Assembly: GCA_963668185.1 (NCBI GenBank)
Contig: OY764162.1
Span: 682,001 to 746,000, forward strand
From: G963668185 sp963668185
Lineage (GTDB): Bacteria; Chloroflexota; Dehalococcoidia; Lucifugimonadales; G963668185
Direction of reading: 5' to 3'
DNA length: 64,000 nucleotides
Below, one piece after another: positions 1 through 9,022 of this stretch. Below the pieces are notes generated by a model that searched no databases, was not told the DNA's origin, and worked only from the letters and a program-made list of their open reading frames with translations. The position numbers and the translations under genes are program-made. The first letter of the stretch is position 1. Each line of letters begins with the position of its first letter.

Positions 1-585
1 CAGGGTCAGCGTGTCCGAGTTGGGTGACACGCCCGCCACGCCGATGGGCGGGTGCGGCTTCTGGTACGGCCCCAGGTGCCATCTCAGGCCGATCTCCTCG
101 ACCGGCTCCGGCACAGTTCCCCTCCATCGCGGGTGCTCGTAAAGCCCGGGCTTGGGGTCTTTCCAAAGCTCGATTATCAGGTCCACCGCCTCCCGCGTCA
201 GCGCCCGCTGGTCAACCTTTGTGGAGTCGAAGTCGAAGAGTTGCTGGTCTCCCGGGGTGGAACTGGAGCCGACGCCCCAGTAGAAACGCCCCCGCGCCAT
301 GTGGTCTAGTTGAGCGATCCTGTGGGCAAGCATGAACGGATTGTGGTTGGGCATGCACGACACGCCGGTGCCGAGAATGATGTTCTCGGTCATCGCCAGC
401 GCCTGGGCGATGAACAGGTCGGGAGCAGGTATGTTTTCCCACTCAAAGGTCAGGTGCTCCCCTATCCACGCCTCCTCGTAGCCGAGCCTGTCCAGCAGGA
501 CGATCTGTTCCAGGTCGCTGTGAATCGTCTCGGTGAAGTCGTGCCCAGGAGGATGGAGCGGCATTGTGAAGTAACCGAGTTTCAA
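1..585 (-). CDS. LLM-class flavin-dependent monooxygenase (N-terminal part, runs off the window)
   Basis: This is the N-terminal 195 codons of a luciferase-like (bacterial luciferase family) oxidoreductase, cut by the left window edge. Such enzymes use FMNH2 or F420 to oxidise small organic substrates in the cytoplasm. Visible family features are the opening strand KLGYFTMPLHPP, the GYEEAWIGEH segment near residue 40 and the ARGRFYWGVG segment near residue 100. I chose TTG at 585 because GAGGAA lies 7 nt upstream; an in-frame ATG at 564 is the alternative. The MFS gene upstream runs in the same direction, so the two may be co-transcribed. Substrate cannot be told. Confidence 0.85.
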   Translation of the reverse strand, partial: MKLGYFTMPLHPPGHDFTETIHSDLEQIVLLDRLGYEEAWIGEHLTFEWENIPAPDLFIAQALAMTENIILGTGVSCMPNHNPFMLAHRIAQLDHMARGRFYWGVGSSSTPGDQQLFDFDSTKVDQRALTREAVDLIIELWKDPKPGLYEHPRWRGTVPEPVEEIGLRWHLGPYQKPHPPIGVAGVSPNSDTLTL

Positions 586-649
586 TGTGATTCCTCTTTG
601 TGGCCTCGCAGACTTGCGTTCCAATGAGGCCGGAATGAGTATTCTGCGG

Positions 650-1972
650 CTATGGTAGCCGACCCTTACCGGTGCGGGCGACCTTCGCGGCAGGCCTGGC
701 CTCAGGCAGCGTCGGGCGCCGCACCGTTGTCACAAGCAGCGCGCCGCCCGCGCTGAGCCCGGCGAACAGCATGAACGGCAGGAAGTAGGTGCCCTGCACG
801 TCGTATGCGTAGCCGGTGAGTATCGGCGCGACGATCATCGCCAGGTTGTTGGGCAACTGCGAGAGCCCCATGATCGTCGCGAACGAACGCCTGCCGAAGT
901 AGTCGCCGCGTATAGCGGTCATGAGCGGAATGCGCCCACCAATTGCGATTCCGTACAGAACGGCGTACGGGTACGCCATGGCAACACTGTCCGCATAGGC
1001 GAGGATTACAAGCGACCCCGCCTGTATGAGCAGGAGCACCGTCAGGATGGGCGGCTTCGGCAGCTTGTCGGCCAGGAACCCCGCCGCCATCTGCGCGGGC
1101 ATCGCGAACACCGTGGTCCACATGGTTATGGTGGCAGCTCCGGTCCAACTCATGCCCAGGTCAACCAGCTTCGGCGAAAGGTGCAGAGACAGGCTGACGA
1201 TTGACGCCGTTGAGGACAGGTGCACGATGGTCAGAATCCAGAAGGCACGCGTTTTGAGCGCTTGCTTGGGCGTGAAATCGACTTCTCTGCTCTCGTCCGT
1301 TCCGGCTGAATCCTGACCTCTGCCGAAGTCCGGGCCGTCCGGCCGTTCGCCGCGGTCCTCCGGCCGGTTGCTTAGCGCTTTGAACACCGGCAAGACTGTC
1401 AGGAGCAGCGCCGCGCCTATGCCTGTCATCGCTATGCTGAAGCCATGGGACTGGATTCCAAACGCGAGCACCGGTACCAGGAATCCGCCGAAGTGCACTC
1501 CCATCATGGCGGTGGCCATGGCCTTGCTTCGGTGCCGGATGAACCAGTTGTTTACCATGGAAATGATCGCGAGCCATCCGCCCAGGCTGGAGCCAATCGT
1601 AACGAGAAAGAAGGTCGCGTAGAAATGCCACAGCTCCGTTACGCGCGCCACCAGCAGGAAGCCCACACCCATCGTCACGAAGCCGATCACGATCATCTGG
1701 CGGTTTCCGAAACGGTCCACGAGAAACCCTTCCATGGGTCCGATGATGGCGCCCTGCACCCGTGCTAACGAGAAAGCTCCGGAGAGGGCTGTGCGGCTCC
1801 ATCCGAACCGCGCCTCCAACGCCACTAGATAAGTGCCTACCCCCATGAACGTTGTGACGGACATCAACGTGAGCAGGAACATCGACACGCCCACGATCCT
1901 CCATCCGTAGAAGCCCCACATCTGCTCGATGGCCAGATGGATGCCGGATCGCGCTGGCGTCGTCTTACTCAT
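650..1972 (-). CDS. MFS transporter (monocarboxylate/oxalate-formate type)
   Basis: This is a 440-residue major facilitator, the usual length for a 12-helix permease. The conserved loop GFLVDRFGNRQ at residues 82-92 is the MFS motif between helices 2 and 3, and a charged cytoplasmic linker at about 201-240 separates the two six-helix halves. The FYGWRIV start of helix 1 and overall pattern resemble the monocarboxylate/OFA branch, so an organic anion is a reasonable substrate guess. It is divergent from the TPP decarboxylase genes 170 bp away, which suggests uptake of their substrate. No strong ribosome site precedes 1972. Confidence 0.85.
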   Translation of the reverse strand: MSKTTPARSGIHLAIEQMWGFYGWRIVGVSMFLLTLMSVTTFMGVGTYLVALEARFGWSRTALSGAFSLARVQGAIIGPMEGFLVDRFGNRQMIVIGFVTMGVGFLLVARVTELWHFYATFFLVTIGSSLGGWLAIISMVNNWFIRHRSKAMATAMMGVHFGGFLVPVLAFGIQSHGFSIAMTGIGAALLLTVLPVFKALSNRPEDRGERPDGPDFGRGQDSAGTDESREVDFTPKQALKTRAFWILTIVHLSSTASIVSLSLHLSPKLVDLGMSWTGAATITMWTTVFAMPAQMAAGFLADKLPKPPILTVLLLIQAGSLVILAYADSVAMAYPYAVLYGIAIGGRIPLMTAIRGDYFGRRSFATIMGLSQLPNNLAMIVAPILTGYAYDVQGTYFLPFMLFAGLSAGGALLVTTVRRPTLPEARPAAKVARTGKGRLP

Positions 1973-2145
1973 ACCGGCGCGGATTGTAACAACTGTCGCT
2001 CAGGTTGAAGCAGCGTCCCCGCATGCCTATAATCGCCACTCATAGCGGCATCTGCAGGCTGGGCTTCATACATAGCGGCTGCGCCTTTGCTTCGAAGCCC
2101 TGCGGCAGTGCCCTTCAGCCCACGCATTCACGCGGAGGATATTGG

Positions 2146-2700
2146 ATGACCACTCAGGCTGCTCTACTCAACCCGATGACCGTCCTGGACCAGTTCAAGA
2201 AGAACGACGTCACGCACGTTGTGTATCTCCCCGACAGCGAGACCAACCACCTGTTCATAGCCATGGAGAACGATCCTGACATCGACGTGATTCCGGTGGC
2301 GCGGGAGGCGGAGACGATGGCCATAGCCGCCGGGCTCATAATCGGCGGCAAGAACCCCGTCTGCCTGCTTCAGAACACGGGCATGTTCGAGTCCGGCGAC
2401 TCAATCCGTGGTCTCGGTCTGGATGTCAACCTGCCCGTGGTCATGGTGATCGGTTACAGGGGCTGGACGCGCCACGGCAACACGCCGGACTCCGCGGCCA
2501 GGTTCACGGAGCCGTTCCTGCACGCCTTCGGCATCAACTACTACCTCGTCGAGGACGACGCTGACGCCGACAGGTTTACGATAGCGTTCGAAGAGGCCCG
2601 GGCGCAGAATCGCCCCGTCGCGGTCCTGGTGGGCGACGAGTACCACGGGTTCAACAGGCCCGACCTTGACGAGGTGAGAGAAGAGATCTCGCGGCAGTAG
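2146..2700 (+). CDS. Sulfopyruvate/phosphonopyruvate decarboxylase-like alpha subunit (TPP N-domain)
   Basis: This 184-residue protein is a free-standing TPP-enzyme pyrimidine-binding domain like ComD. It activates the TPP aminopyrimidine through a glutamate, probably in the REAET segment at 53-57, and needs a separate PP domain to decarboxylate a 2-oxoacid. The segment PVCLLQNTGMFESGDSI (72-88) is typical of the ComD family. I chose ATG 2146 because GGAGG precedes it by 9 nt; an upstream in-frame ATG at 2005 has no such site. Two PP-domain genes follow directly. ComD/phosphonopyruvate decarboxylase kinship is clear; which oxoacid is used is not. Confidence 0.8.
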   Translation: MTTQAALLNPMTVLDQFKKNDVTHVVYLPDSETNHLFIAMENDPDIDVIPVAREAETMAIAAGLIIGGKNPVCLLQNTGMFESGDSIRGLGLDVNLPVVMVIGYRGWTRHGNTPDSAARFTEPFLHAFGINYYLVEDDADADRFTIAFEEARAQNRPVAVLVGDEYHGFNRPDLDEVREEISRQ

Positions 2701-2761
2701 GCCCGCTCCCCCGCGCCTGTCAGCCTCAATAGACGTCCCAAAAAGACAGTAAGGAAAGCAC

Positions 2762-3346
2762 ATGATACGCAACAGCGATTTGATGGAAGTCCTCTCCAAG
2801 CATCGGGGAGAAGCTGTGGTGATGAGCACCATGACCGCGACGCGCTCGTGGACGGCCGCCAGCGATTCAGAAGCGCTGGACCTCCCCCTGGGCGGGGCCA
2901 TGGGCAAGACGTCCTCAGTGGCGCTGGGCATTGCGCTGGCCCATCCCGACAGGAAGATCATCGTTCTGGACGGCGACGGCAGCCTTGAGATGAACCTGGG
3001 CACCCTCGCCACGATCGCGGGCAAGGCCCCCGCGAACCTGTACCACTTCGTCATGGAGAACGGCGTGTACGCCGTGACGGGCGGACAGCCGATTCCGGGC
3101 AAGGACAGGGTCTCGTTCGCCGAGATGGCGAAGGGCGCCGGTTACTCGTCCGCCTATGAGTTCGACGATCTGGAGGACTTCGCGCTGAAGATCGCCGATA
3201 TCCTCGCTGAGGACGGCCCTGTCTTCGTCACGATAAAGGCCGAGCCGGAGATTCAGAACGAGCCGATTGGCCGCCGGACCCGCCCAGTCGGGCAGCGCTC
3301 CACCGCGGTCGCGCTTGCCGACCTTCGGAAAGAGTTGGGCGTCTAG
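2762..3346 (+). CDS. Sulfopyruvate decarboxylase-like beta subunit (TPP PP-domain), copy 1
   Basis: This 194-residue protein carries the diphosphate-binding half of a TPP decarboxylase (ComE-like). The metal/TPP motif begins with GDG at 71-73 and closes with N100. It should pair with the alpha subunit encoded 61 bp upstream to form the active site at a dimer interface. AAGGAA lies just ahead of the ATG. It aligns without gaps to the next gene over at least the first 100 residues, so the two are a tandem duplication. The arginine-rich tail after residue 160 is shared by both copies. Confidence 0.82.
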   Translation: MIRNSDLMEVLSKHRGEAVVMSTMTATRSWTAASDSEALDLPLGGAMGKTSSVALGIALAHPDRKIIVLDGDGSLEMNLGTLATIAGKAPANLYHFVMENGVYAVTGGQPIPGKDRVSFAEMAKGAGYSSAYEFDDLEDFALKIADILAEDGPVFVTIKAEPEIQNEPIGRRTRPVGQRSTAVALADLRKELGV

Positions 3347-3361
3347 GCCGTCGCCAGCCTG

Positions 3362-3940
3362 ATGATTGAGCTTGAGGACGCGTTCGAACTCATCGAACGA
3401 CATCGCGGCGACGCCGTAGTGATCGCGTGCCAGGAGAGCAGGCATGCGTGGGAGGCCGTCAGCGACACCCCGGACCTCGACATCCCCTTTGCCGGCTGCA
3501 TGGGCAAGGGCTCCTCGCTCGGCCTCGGGATTGCCCTCGCCCAGCCCGACCGGAAGGTCATTGTCCTGGATGGCGACGGCAGCCTGCTGATGAATCTTGG
3601 CGGGCTTGCGACCGTCGCGGGCAAGTCGCCTTCCAACTTCTACCACTTCGTAATCGAAAACGGCATCTATGCCGGAACGGGCGGCCAGCCCATTCCCAAC
3701 CGGGGCGGCGTCGGCTTTGCCAGCATGGCTGAAGCGGCCGGATACAATCAGGCGCACGACTTCGACGACCTTGAGGACCTGACGCTGCACTTGAACGATC
3801 TGATGTCTGCGAAAGGGCCGGTCTTCGCATCTCTCCGCGTCAGGCCGGTCCCTGAGACCAGGCCGATGAGCCGCAGGCCACGGGGCCGAAGACTGAGCGA
3901 AAGCCTCGAGTCCGTCAGAAAATCCCTCGCCGTCAACTAA
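3362..3940 (+). CDS. Sulfopyruvate decarboxylase-like beta subunit (TPP PP-domain), copy 2
   Basis: This is a second, 192-residue PP-domain protein only 15 bp after the first. It keeps GDG at 71-73 and N100, so it looks catalytically competent. The substrate-side segment differs from copy 1: ACQESRHAWEAVSDTPDLD here against STMTATRSWTAASDSEALD. The pair may be alternative partners of one alpha subunit with different oxoacid preference, or a heteromeric assembly; the sequence does not decide between them. Confidence 0.8.
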   Translation: MIELEDAFELIERHRGDAVVIACQESRHAWEAVSDTPDLDIPFAGCMGKGSSLGLGIALAQPDRKVIVLDGDGSLLMNLGGLATVAGKSPSNFYHFVIENGIYAGTGGQPIPNRGGVGFASMAEAAGYNQAHDFDDLEDLTLHLNDLMSAKGPVFASLRVRPVPETRPMSRRPRGRRLSESLESVRKSLAVN

Positions 3941-4042
3941 CCCGACAAGTGGCAAGGCTGCCGCGGCCCCTCGAGACGATGCGCCCTGCCCTTTCCCAAT
4001 CCGCCCCTGAAGGTTAGGATGGGTTGAACGCTGGAGGCAAAC

Positions 4043-5533
4043 ATGACGCAGAGAAGCTATGCGGGCACTACGGACGCTCCCGAGTTCCCCGGGAATTTGG
4101 AGTGGCTCAACAGCGACGGCCCCCTCACGCTGCGGGAGCTGCGGGGGAAGATCGTACTTCTGGACTTCTGGACTTACTGCTGAATCAACTGCATCCACGC
4201 ATTTCCGCAGTTGCGGAAACTGGAGCAGAAGTACAGCGATGAGCTCTTCGTCATTGGAGTGCACTCAGCCAAGTTCATGGCGGAGAAGGCCACTGAGAAC
4301 GTCCGGCAGGCGATCCTCAGATACGACCTTGAGCATCCCGTCGTAAACGACGCCGACTTCCAAGTCTGGCAGCAGTACGCCGCCCGCGCATGGCCGACCT
4401 TCATGTTCATAGACCCCCAGGGCAGGATCATAGGCCGCCATGAGGGAGAGATTCCTTACGACGCCATGGACCGCGTCCTGGGCGAGATGGTCGCGCAGTT
4501 CGATTCGTCCGGCCTGATAGATCGCCGGACTATCCCCCACACGTTGGAGAAGGAAAAAGAGACCGACCGCCCCCTGTCATTCCCCGGAAAAGTGCATGCG
4601 GACGGCGCCTCCGGAAGGCTGTTCGTGGCCGACTCCAACCACAATCGCATTGTGGTTGCTACGCTGGACGGCTGCGTAACGGACGTGATCGGCTCGGGAG
4701 AGGCCGGGATGTCGGACGGCGGCTACACATCCGCCCGGTTCCACGATCCGCAGGGCATTGTCGTCGATGGCGACACGCTCTACGTGGCCGACACCAAGAA
4801 CCACGCTATTCGCTCAGTGGATCTGGCGCAGCACAGGGTCTCGACAGCCGCCGGCACGGGCCAGCAAGCCAATCGCTTTCACTCCGGCGGCCCAGGACTG
4901 GAGACCAGCCTCGCCTCGCCCTGGGACGTGGAACTGCACGGCGCCAACCTGTACATCGCCATGGCGGGATTCCACCAGCTTTGGAGGATGGACAGGGCCA
5001 CTTGCGAAATCCGGCCTCATGCCGGCAACGGCCGCGAGAACATAGACGATGGCCCATTGAAGTACGCTCAACTGGCCCAGCCGAGCGGTATCGTCACGGA
5101 CGGCGCCCTGCTCTACTTCACCGATAGCGAGACCAGTGCGATCCGGTCGGCCGACCTCGATCCCAGCGGTCGTGTGAAGACAATCGTCGGCGTCGACCTG
5201 TTCCAGTTCGGCGACCTCGACGGAGTGGGTGACGCGGTGCGTCTCCAGCACCCCATCGGCATATGCACGTGGGAAGACCGCCTGCTGATTACCGACACCT
5301 ACAACAACAAGGTCAAGAAGGTCTATCCGCACTCTCGCCGGGTTGAGTCGTTCATTGGCAGCGGTGAGGCCGGCAATGCCGACGGCGGGCGTTCCGAAGC
5401 CAGCTTCAATGAACCCGCCGGACTGAGCGCGGCTAACGGCAACCTGTACATCGCGGACACCAACAACCACTCCATCCGGGTCGCGGACCTGCTCACAGGC
5501 CGCTTGACCACCCTGGAGTTGGCAGGCCTGTAA
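4043..5533 (+). CDS. Thioredoxin-like/NHL-repeat protein with in-frame TGA, probable selenoprotein (NHLRC2 family)
   Basis: The reading frame from ATG 4043 to 5533 encodes 496 residues with one in-frame TGA at codon 47 (4181-4183). The protein is a thioredoxin fold (about 20-155, WPT cis-proline loop at 117-119) followed by an NHL beta-propeller (about 175-490; repeats such as ADSNHNRIV). NHLRC2 relatives have the redox motif FWTYCCINC; here it reads FWTYC-TGA-INC, so TGA sits at the first cysteine of the CxxC and would give U-I-N-C. GGAGG stands 5 nt before ATG 4043, while the later ATG at 4211 would delete the active site. A 7-bp hairpin follows the TGA. DUF255 follows at 17 bp. Sec is an inference; a mutated Cys codon is the alternative. 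Confidence 0.85.
4202..4219 (+). promoter_or_regulatory. Candidate bacterial SECIS hairpin
   Basis: UUUCCGC pairs perfectly with GCGGAAA around the loop AGUU. The loop begins 25 nt after the in-frame TGA and has G in its second position, matching the bacterial SECIS pattern of a short loop with an early G, 16-37 nt from the UGA. Folded by eye. Confidence 0.6.
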
Positions 5534-5549
5534 CCGGGCCGTCCGCAAG

Positions 5550-7592
5550 ATGCCTAACCGCCTCGTACACGAGACCAGCCCTTACCTGCTTCAGCACGCC
5601 AACAACCCCGTGGACTGGTACCCGTGGGGCGAAGAGGCGTTCGAAGAGGCGCGCTCCAGGGACAAGCCCGTCCTTCTCAGCGTCGGTTACTCCGCCTGCC
5701 ACTGGTGTCACGTCATGGAGCGCGAGTCCTTCGAGCACTTTGAGATCGCCCGGACCATGAACGACAACTTCGTCTGCGTGAAGGTTGACCGCGAAGAGCG
5801 GCCTGACGTGGACGCCATCTACATGACCGCCGTCCAGGCGATGACCGGCCAGGGCGGATGGCCGATGACCGTGTTCCTTACGCCGGACGGAAAGCCGTTC
5901 TATGGCGGCACGTACTTTCCGCCTCGGGACCGCGGGCCTATGCCCGGCTTTCCCAGGGTGCTGGAGGCGATCAGCCGCTACTACAGCGAACACCGGGGGG
6001 AGGTCGATGCAACCTCCGCCAGGCTGATCGAACAGATCGAGCGGTACCAGTTTGCCGGCCGCGGCGTCGAGCCATTGACTCCGGACCTGCTTCAACGCGC
6101 CTACTCCGGGATTCGCGCGGAGTTCGACCACGTCAACGGAGGCACCGGCTCCCAGCCCAAGTTTCCCCAGCCTATGGTGTACGAGTTCCTGCTTAGGCAT
6201 CACGTCCGCACGGGCTCGCCGGACGCCCTGGAGATGGTGGAGCTTACGCTTGACAAGATGGCCCGCGGGGGCATCTACGACCAGCTTGGCGGCGGGTTCC
6301 ACAGGTACTCCACGGACGCAATCTGGCTCGTCCCGCACTTCGAGAAGATGCTGTACGACAACGCGCTCCTCGTAAAGCTGTACCTCCACACATACCAGGT
6401 CACGCGCAAGCCGCTCTACAGGAAGGTGATTGAACAGACCCTCGAATACGTAATGCGGGAGATGACCGGCGGCGAAGGCGGCTTCTACTCGGCCCAGGAC
6501 GCCGACAGCGAGGGGGTCGAAGGAAAGTTCTTCGTTTGGCGGCCCGACGAAATCAAGTCGGTGCTCGGCGAGGACGATGGTGAACTCGTCAATCTCCACT
6601 TCGGCGTGACACAGCACGGTAACTTCGAGGGCCGCTCCATCCTCTTCGTTGACGGCGAGCGATCGGCAGCACTCGAGAAGTCCCAGCTTTCTGAGGAAGA
6701 GTTCGACGCCCTCCTCGAACGATGCCGCGGGCGGCTCCTGGAGCACAGGGAGCGGCGCATCAAGCCCGAACGAGACGATAAGGTCCTGACCGCATGGAAC
6801 GGGCTGATGCTCCGGGCGTTTGCCGAAGCAGCTTCAATACTCGAAGAGTCTGAGTATGCTTCCGTGGCTAGGAAGAACGCCGACTTTCTTCTAACCCGTC
6901 TGCTTGAGGACGGGCGGCTGAAGCGTTCGTTCAAGGACGGCGACGCCAGGCTTAATGCGTACCTTGAGGACTACGCCTTCCTGATCGACGGCCTTCTTGC
7001 GCTGCACGAGGCGACTTTCGAGTCAAGGTGGCTGGAAGCGGCGATAGAGCTTGGCCGGACGATGATCGACCTGTTCTGGGACGAAGACGAAGGCAGGATG
7101 TATGACACGAGCCGGGACCACGAAAAGCTGATCGTGCGGCCCAGGGACGTATCCGACAACGCAGTCCCCTCCGGGGGAAGCATGGCCGTGGACGTGCTCC
7201 TGCGTCTGGCCATCATCACTGGCGACAGAGACATGGAGCGCGTGGGCGCAACCGCGCTCAGATCGGTTCGCGAACTCATGCTGATGGCGCCGCTCGGAGC
7301 GGGCCAGTGGCTATGCGCCCTCGATATGTACCTGTCGGAGCCGCGCGAGATCGCAATCGTGGCGCGGCGCGGCGAGCCTGCCGCTGATGCCCTTGCCGCA
7401 GAGGTCTTCCGCCATTACATCCCCAACCGTGTCATGGTTGGCGCGGCAGACCCGGCCGAGGCCGTTGAATCTCCCCTCCTGGAGTCGCGCGAAGCCGTGG
7501 ACAGCGCACCCACCGCGTACGTCTGCCGCAACTACGTGTGCCAGTTGCCCGTCACAGAACCGCAGACGCTCGCCAACCTGCTAGCGAGTTGA
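5550..7592 (+). CDS. DUF255 thioredoxin-like protein (YyaL/SPATA20 family)
   Basis: This 680-residue protein matches the full-length YyaL/SSP411 family: an N-terminal thioredoxin-like domain followed by an alpha/alpha six-hairpin region resembling N-acylglucosamine epimerase folds. The family start HETSPYLLQHANNPVDWYPW is present and the redox motif is CHWCH at 50-54, with both cysteines intact. It begins 17 bp after the seleno-type NHL protein, so they are likely one operon of thiol-redox proteins. The family's biochemical role is not established. Only normal codons are seen here, in contrast to the upstream gene. Confidence 0.9.
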   Translation: MPNRLVHETSPYLLQHANNPVDWYPWGEEAFEEARSRDKPVLLSVGYSACHWCHVMERESFEHFEIARTMNDNFVCVKVDREERPDVDAIYMTAVQAMTGQGGWPMTVFLTPDGKPFYGGTYFPPRDRGPMPGFPRVLEAISRYYSEHRGEVDATSARLIEQIERYQFAGRGVEPLTPDLLQRAYSGIRAEFDHVNGGTGSQPKFPQPMVYEFLLRHHVRTGSPDALEMVELTLDKMARGGIYDQLGGGFHRYSTDAIWLVPHFEKMLYDNALLVKLYLHTYQVTRKPLYRKVIEQTLEYVMREMTGGEGGFYSAQDADSEGVEGKFFVWRPDEIKSVLGEDDGELVNLHFGVTQHGNFEGRSILFVDGERSAALEKSQLSEEEFDALLERCRGRLLEHRERRIKPERDDKVLTAWNGLMLRAFAEAASILEESEYASVARKNADFLLTRLLEDGRLKRSFKDGDARLNAYLEDYAFLIDGLLALHEATFESRWLEAAIELGRTMIDLFWDEDEGRMYDTSRDHEKLIVRPRDVSDNAVPSGGSMAVDVLLRLAIITGDRDMERVGATALRSVRELMLMAPLGAGQWLCALDMYLSEPREIAIVARRGEPAADALAAEVFRHYIPNRVMVGAADPAEAVESPLLESREAVDSAPTAYVCRNYVCQLPVTEPQTLANLLAS

Positions 7593-7674
7593 TCGGCGTC
7601 GTGGCCGGCGCTAGAGAGTCGTCTTCAGGCGGCGCAATCCCATGCACCGCCAACCGCAAGCGCGGCGCTCGCGA

Positions 7675-8067
7675 ATGAGCACGGGAGCGCTGGCGACTCT
7701 GCTGTTGGTCGGTCTTGGTGGATTCGCAGGATCGATACTGCGGTACGGCGCCGGCGAGTGGCTTCAGCGACTCTTGGGGGACTCGGCCTTCCCGTTCGGA
7801 ACGCTGTTCGTCAACGCGGCCGGCTGCCTCACGATTGGAATCCTTGCGGGACTCTCCGAGTCCCGCGACCTGCTCACCGAGGACGCGAGAAACTTCCTGT
7901 ACGTGGGTGTCCTGGGCGGCTTCACCACGTTCTCGGCGTTCGGGTACCAGACGCTCACACTGATGCGAGACGGCCACACGGCAATGGCCCTCGCAAACGT
8001 CGGCCTGCAACTCGCGCTCGGCCTCAGCGCCGCCGCCGGGGGCTACTTGGCCGCCCGCGCGCTGTAG
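7675..8067 (+). CDS. crcB: Fluoride channel CrcB/FluC
   Basis: This 130-residue, four-helix membrane protein belongs to the Fluc family of dual-topology fluoride exporters. Family marks are GGFAGSILRYG (15-25), GTLFVNAAGC (42-51) with the pore asparagine N47, and the phenylalanine-box stretch GGFTTFSAF (81-89). An in-frame ATG at 7642 would add 11 residues, but MSTGALATLL is the normal start. I looked for a fluoride riboswitch in the 80 bp upstream and did not see its conserved elements. It is probably read with the DUF255 gene. Confidence 0.88.
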   Translation: MSTGALATLLLVGLGGFAGSILRYGAGEWLQRLLGDSAFPFGTLFVNAAGCLTIGILAGLSESRDLLTEDARNFLYVGVLGGFTTFSAFGYQTLTLMRDGHTAMALANVGLQLALGLSAAAGGYLAARAL

Positions 8068-8076
8068 CGCTGGCCG

Positions 8077-8991
8077 CTAGACCTCCGTATCGTAAACCAC
8101 CTTCCCGTCCCGCCACGTCGGGACAGAGCCGGTAAGGGCTATAGCCCGCCGCCGCGCCTTGATCGCGGCTCGGCGCAAGGCGGCCTCCGCGCCGTCAACG
8201 TCACGAGAGTGCGGGTGCTCTTTACCGTCATTCCCGCGCAGGCGGGAATCCAGGTGCGGCGGGGGTGGGCCGCCTCCCGAAACCTCGGTGTCGTAAACGG
8301 TCTCGCCGTCCCGCCAGGTTGGAACTGAGCCTGTGAGTGCAATCGCTCGCTGCCGCGCCTTCACCGCCGCTCGTCGCATGGCGGCCAACGCGCCGTCGAA
8401 GTCGTATGGGCGCCGGCGTTCTTGGAAAGTCTGCCTGTGTGTTGTTTGGTCATCGGCAACCGCAGTTGGCCCCCGTTCGATGAGCACGGGTGAAGTTCCT
8501 GCGCCAGAGAGCAACGCCCACTCGTCAACTAAGTCTTTGTAGAGTAGCTCAAAATTGCGCCAGCCTGCGTCAAATCGGCGTCGGATCGTCTCCTCCGGTA
8601 TATCGTGGCCGCCTTCGATCACTCGGTTTCGCACCCGTGAGACCGCTATCTCCGGATCCGGCAGACGCAGAAAGTACAACCGCACTCGGTAGCCCTCTGC
8701 CTGCCAGCGCGGGATCATGCGAGCATAGCCCCGGCCGCTCAGTGTCGTCTCGAAAGCGAAGCTGGCGCCTCTTCGGACGTAGTCTTCGATCATCTCCAGC
8801 ATCATCCTGCCCGCGCGGAACGTCTCGCGCTCCGGCTGTAGCGGGTTCAAGCCGGCCGCCAGCAGATCGGCGTTTACGAACGTCGGGCAGTCCGCTTCGT
8901 TGACCAGGAACTCCCTTGCGAACGTGGTCTTGCCCGCCCCGTTCGGGCCGGCGATGATCAGTATCTTCTTCGACGGCTCCATGCCCACCAT
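8077..8991 (-). CDS. Zeta-toxin-like P-loop kinase with duplicated C-terminus
   Basis: The first 180 or so residues are a zeta-toxin/nucleotide-kinase fold: Walker A GPNGAGKT at 15-22, FVNADLLAAGLNP and the FAFETTLSGRGY segment of such kinases. Zeta toxins phosphorylate UDP-N-acetylglucosamine, but free-standing chromosomal homologues are often of unknown role and no epsilon antitoxin is seen. The C-terminus is odd: a unit ending ALTGSVPTWRDG...YDTEV occurs twice, separated by GGGPPPPHLDSRLRGNDG, which is the translation of a dispersed palindromic repeat (8227-8256). The ancestral protein probably ended at the first YDTEV. ATG at 8982 is an alternative start. Confidence 0.8.
   Translation of the reverse strand: MVGMEPSKKILIIAGPNGAGKTTFAREFLVNEADCPTFVNADLLAAGLNPLQPERETFRAGRMMLEMIEDYVRRGASFAFETTLSGRGYARMIPRWQAEGYRVRLYFLRLPDPEIAVSRVRNRVIEGGHDIPEETIRRRFDAGWRNFELLYKDLVDEWALLSGAGTSPVLIERGPTAVADDQTTHRQTFQERRRPYDFDGALAAMRRAAVKARQRAIALTGSVPTWRDGETVYDTEVSGGGPPPPHLDSRLRGNDGKEHPHSRDVDGAEAALRRAAIKARRRAIALTGSVPTWRDGKVVYDTEV
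8227..8256. repeat. Dispersed palindromic repeat, family B, inside a coding region
   Basis: The core ATTCCCGC-GCAG-GCGGGAAT lies between GTC and CCAGG. Related copies occur at 23500-23533 and 36904-36936. This copy is read through by the zeta-toxin-like gene and separates its two C-terminal units. Confidence 0.75.
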
Positions 8992-9022
8992 CTTACACCA
9001 AGGGCTCCGGGCAACCTGAATC

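Noticed and set aside
4211..5533. A shorter NHL protein starting at ATG 4211
   Set aside because: It has no good ribosome site and would lose the thioredoxin active site that is encoded in frame from 4043.
7593..7674. Fluoride riboswitch before crcB
   Set aside because: The conserved pseudoknot elements of the crcB motif are not visible in the short leader.
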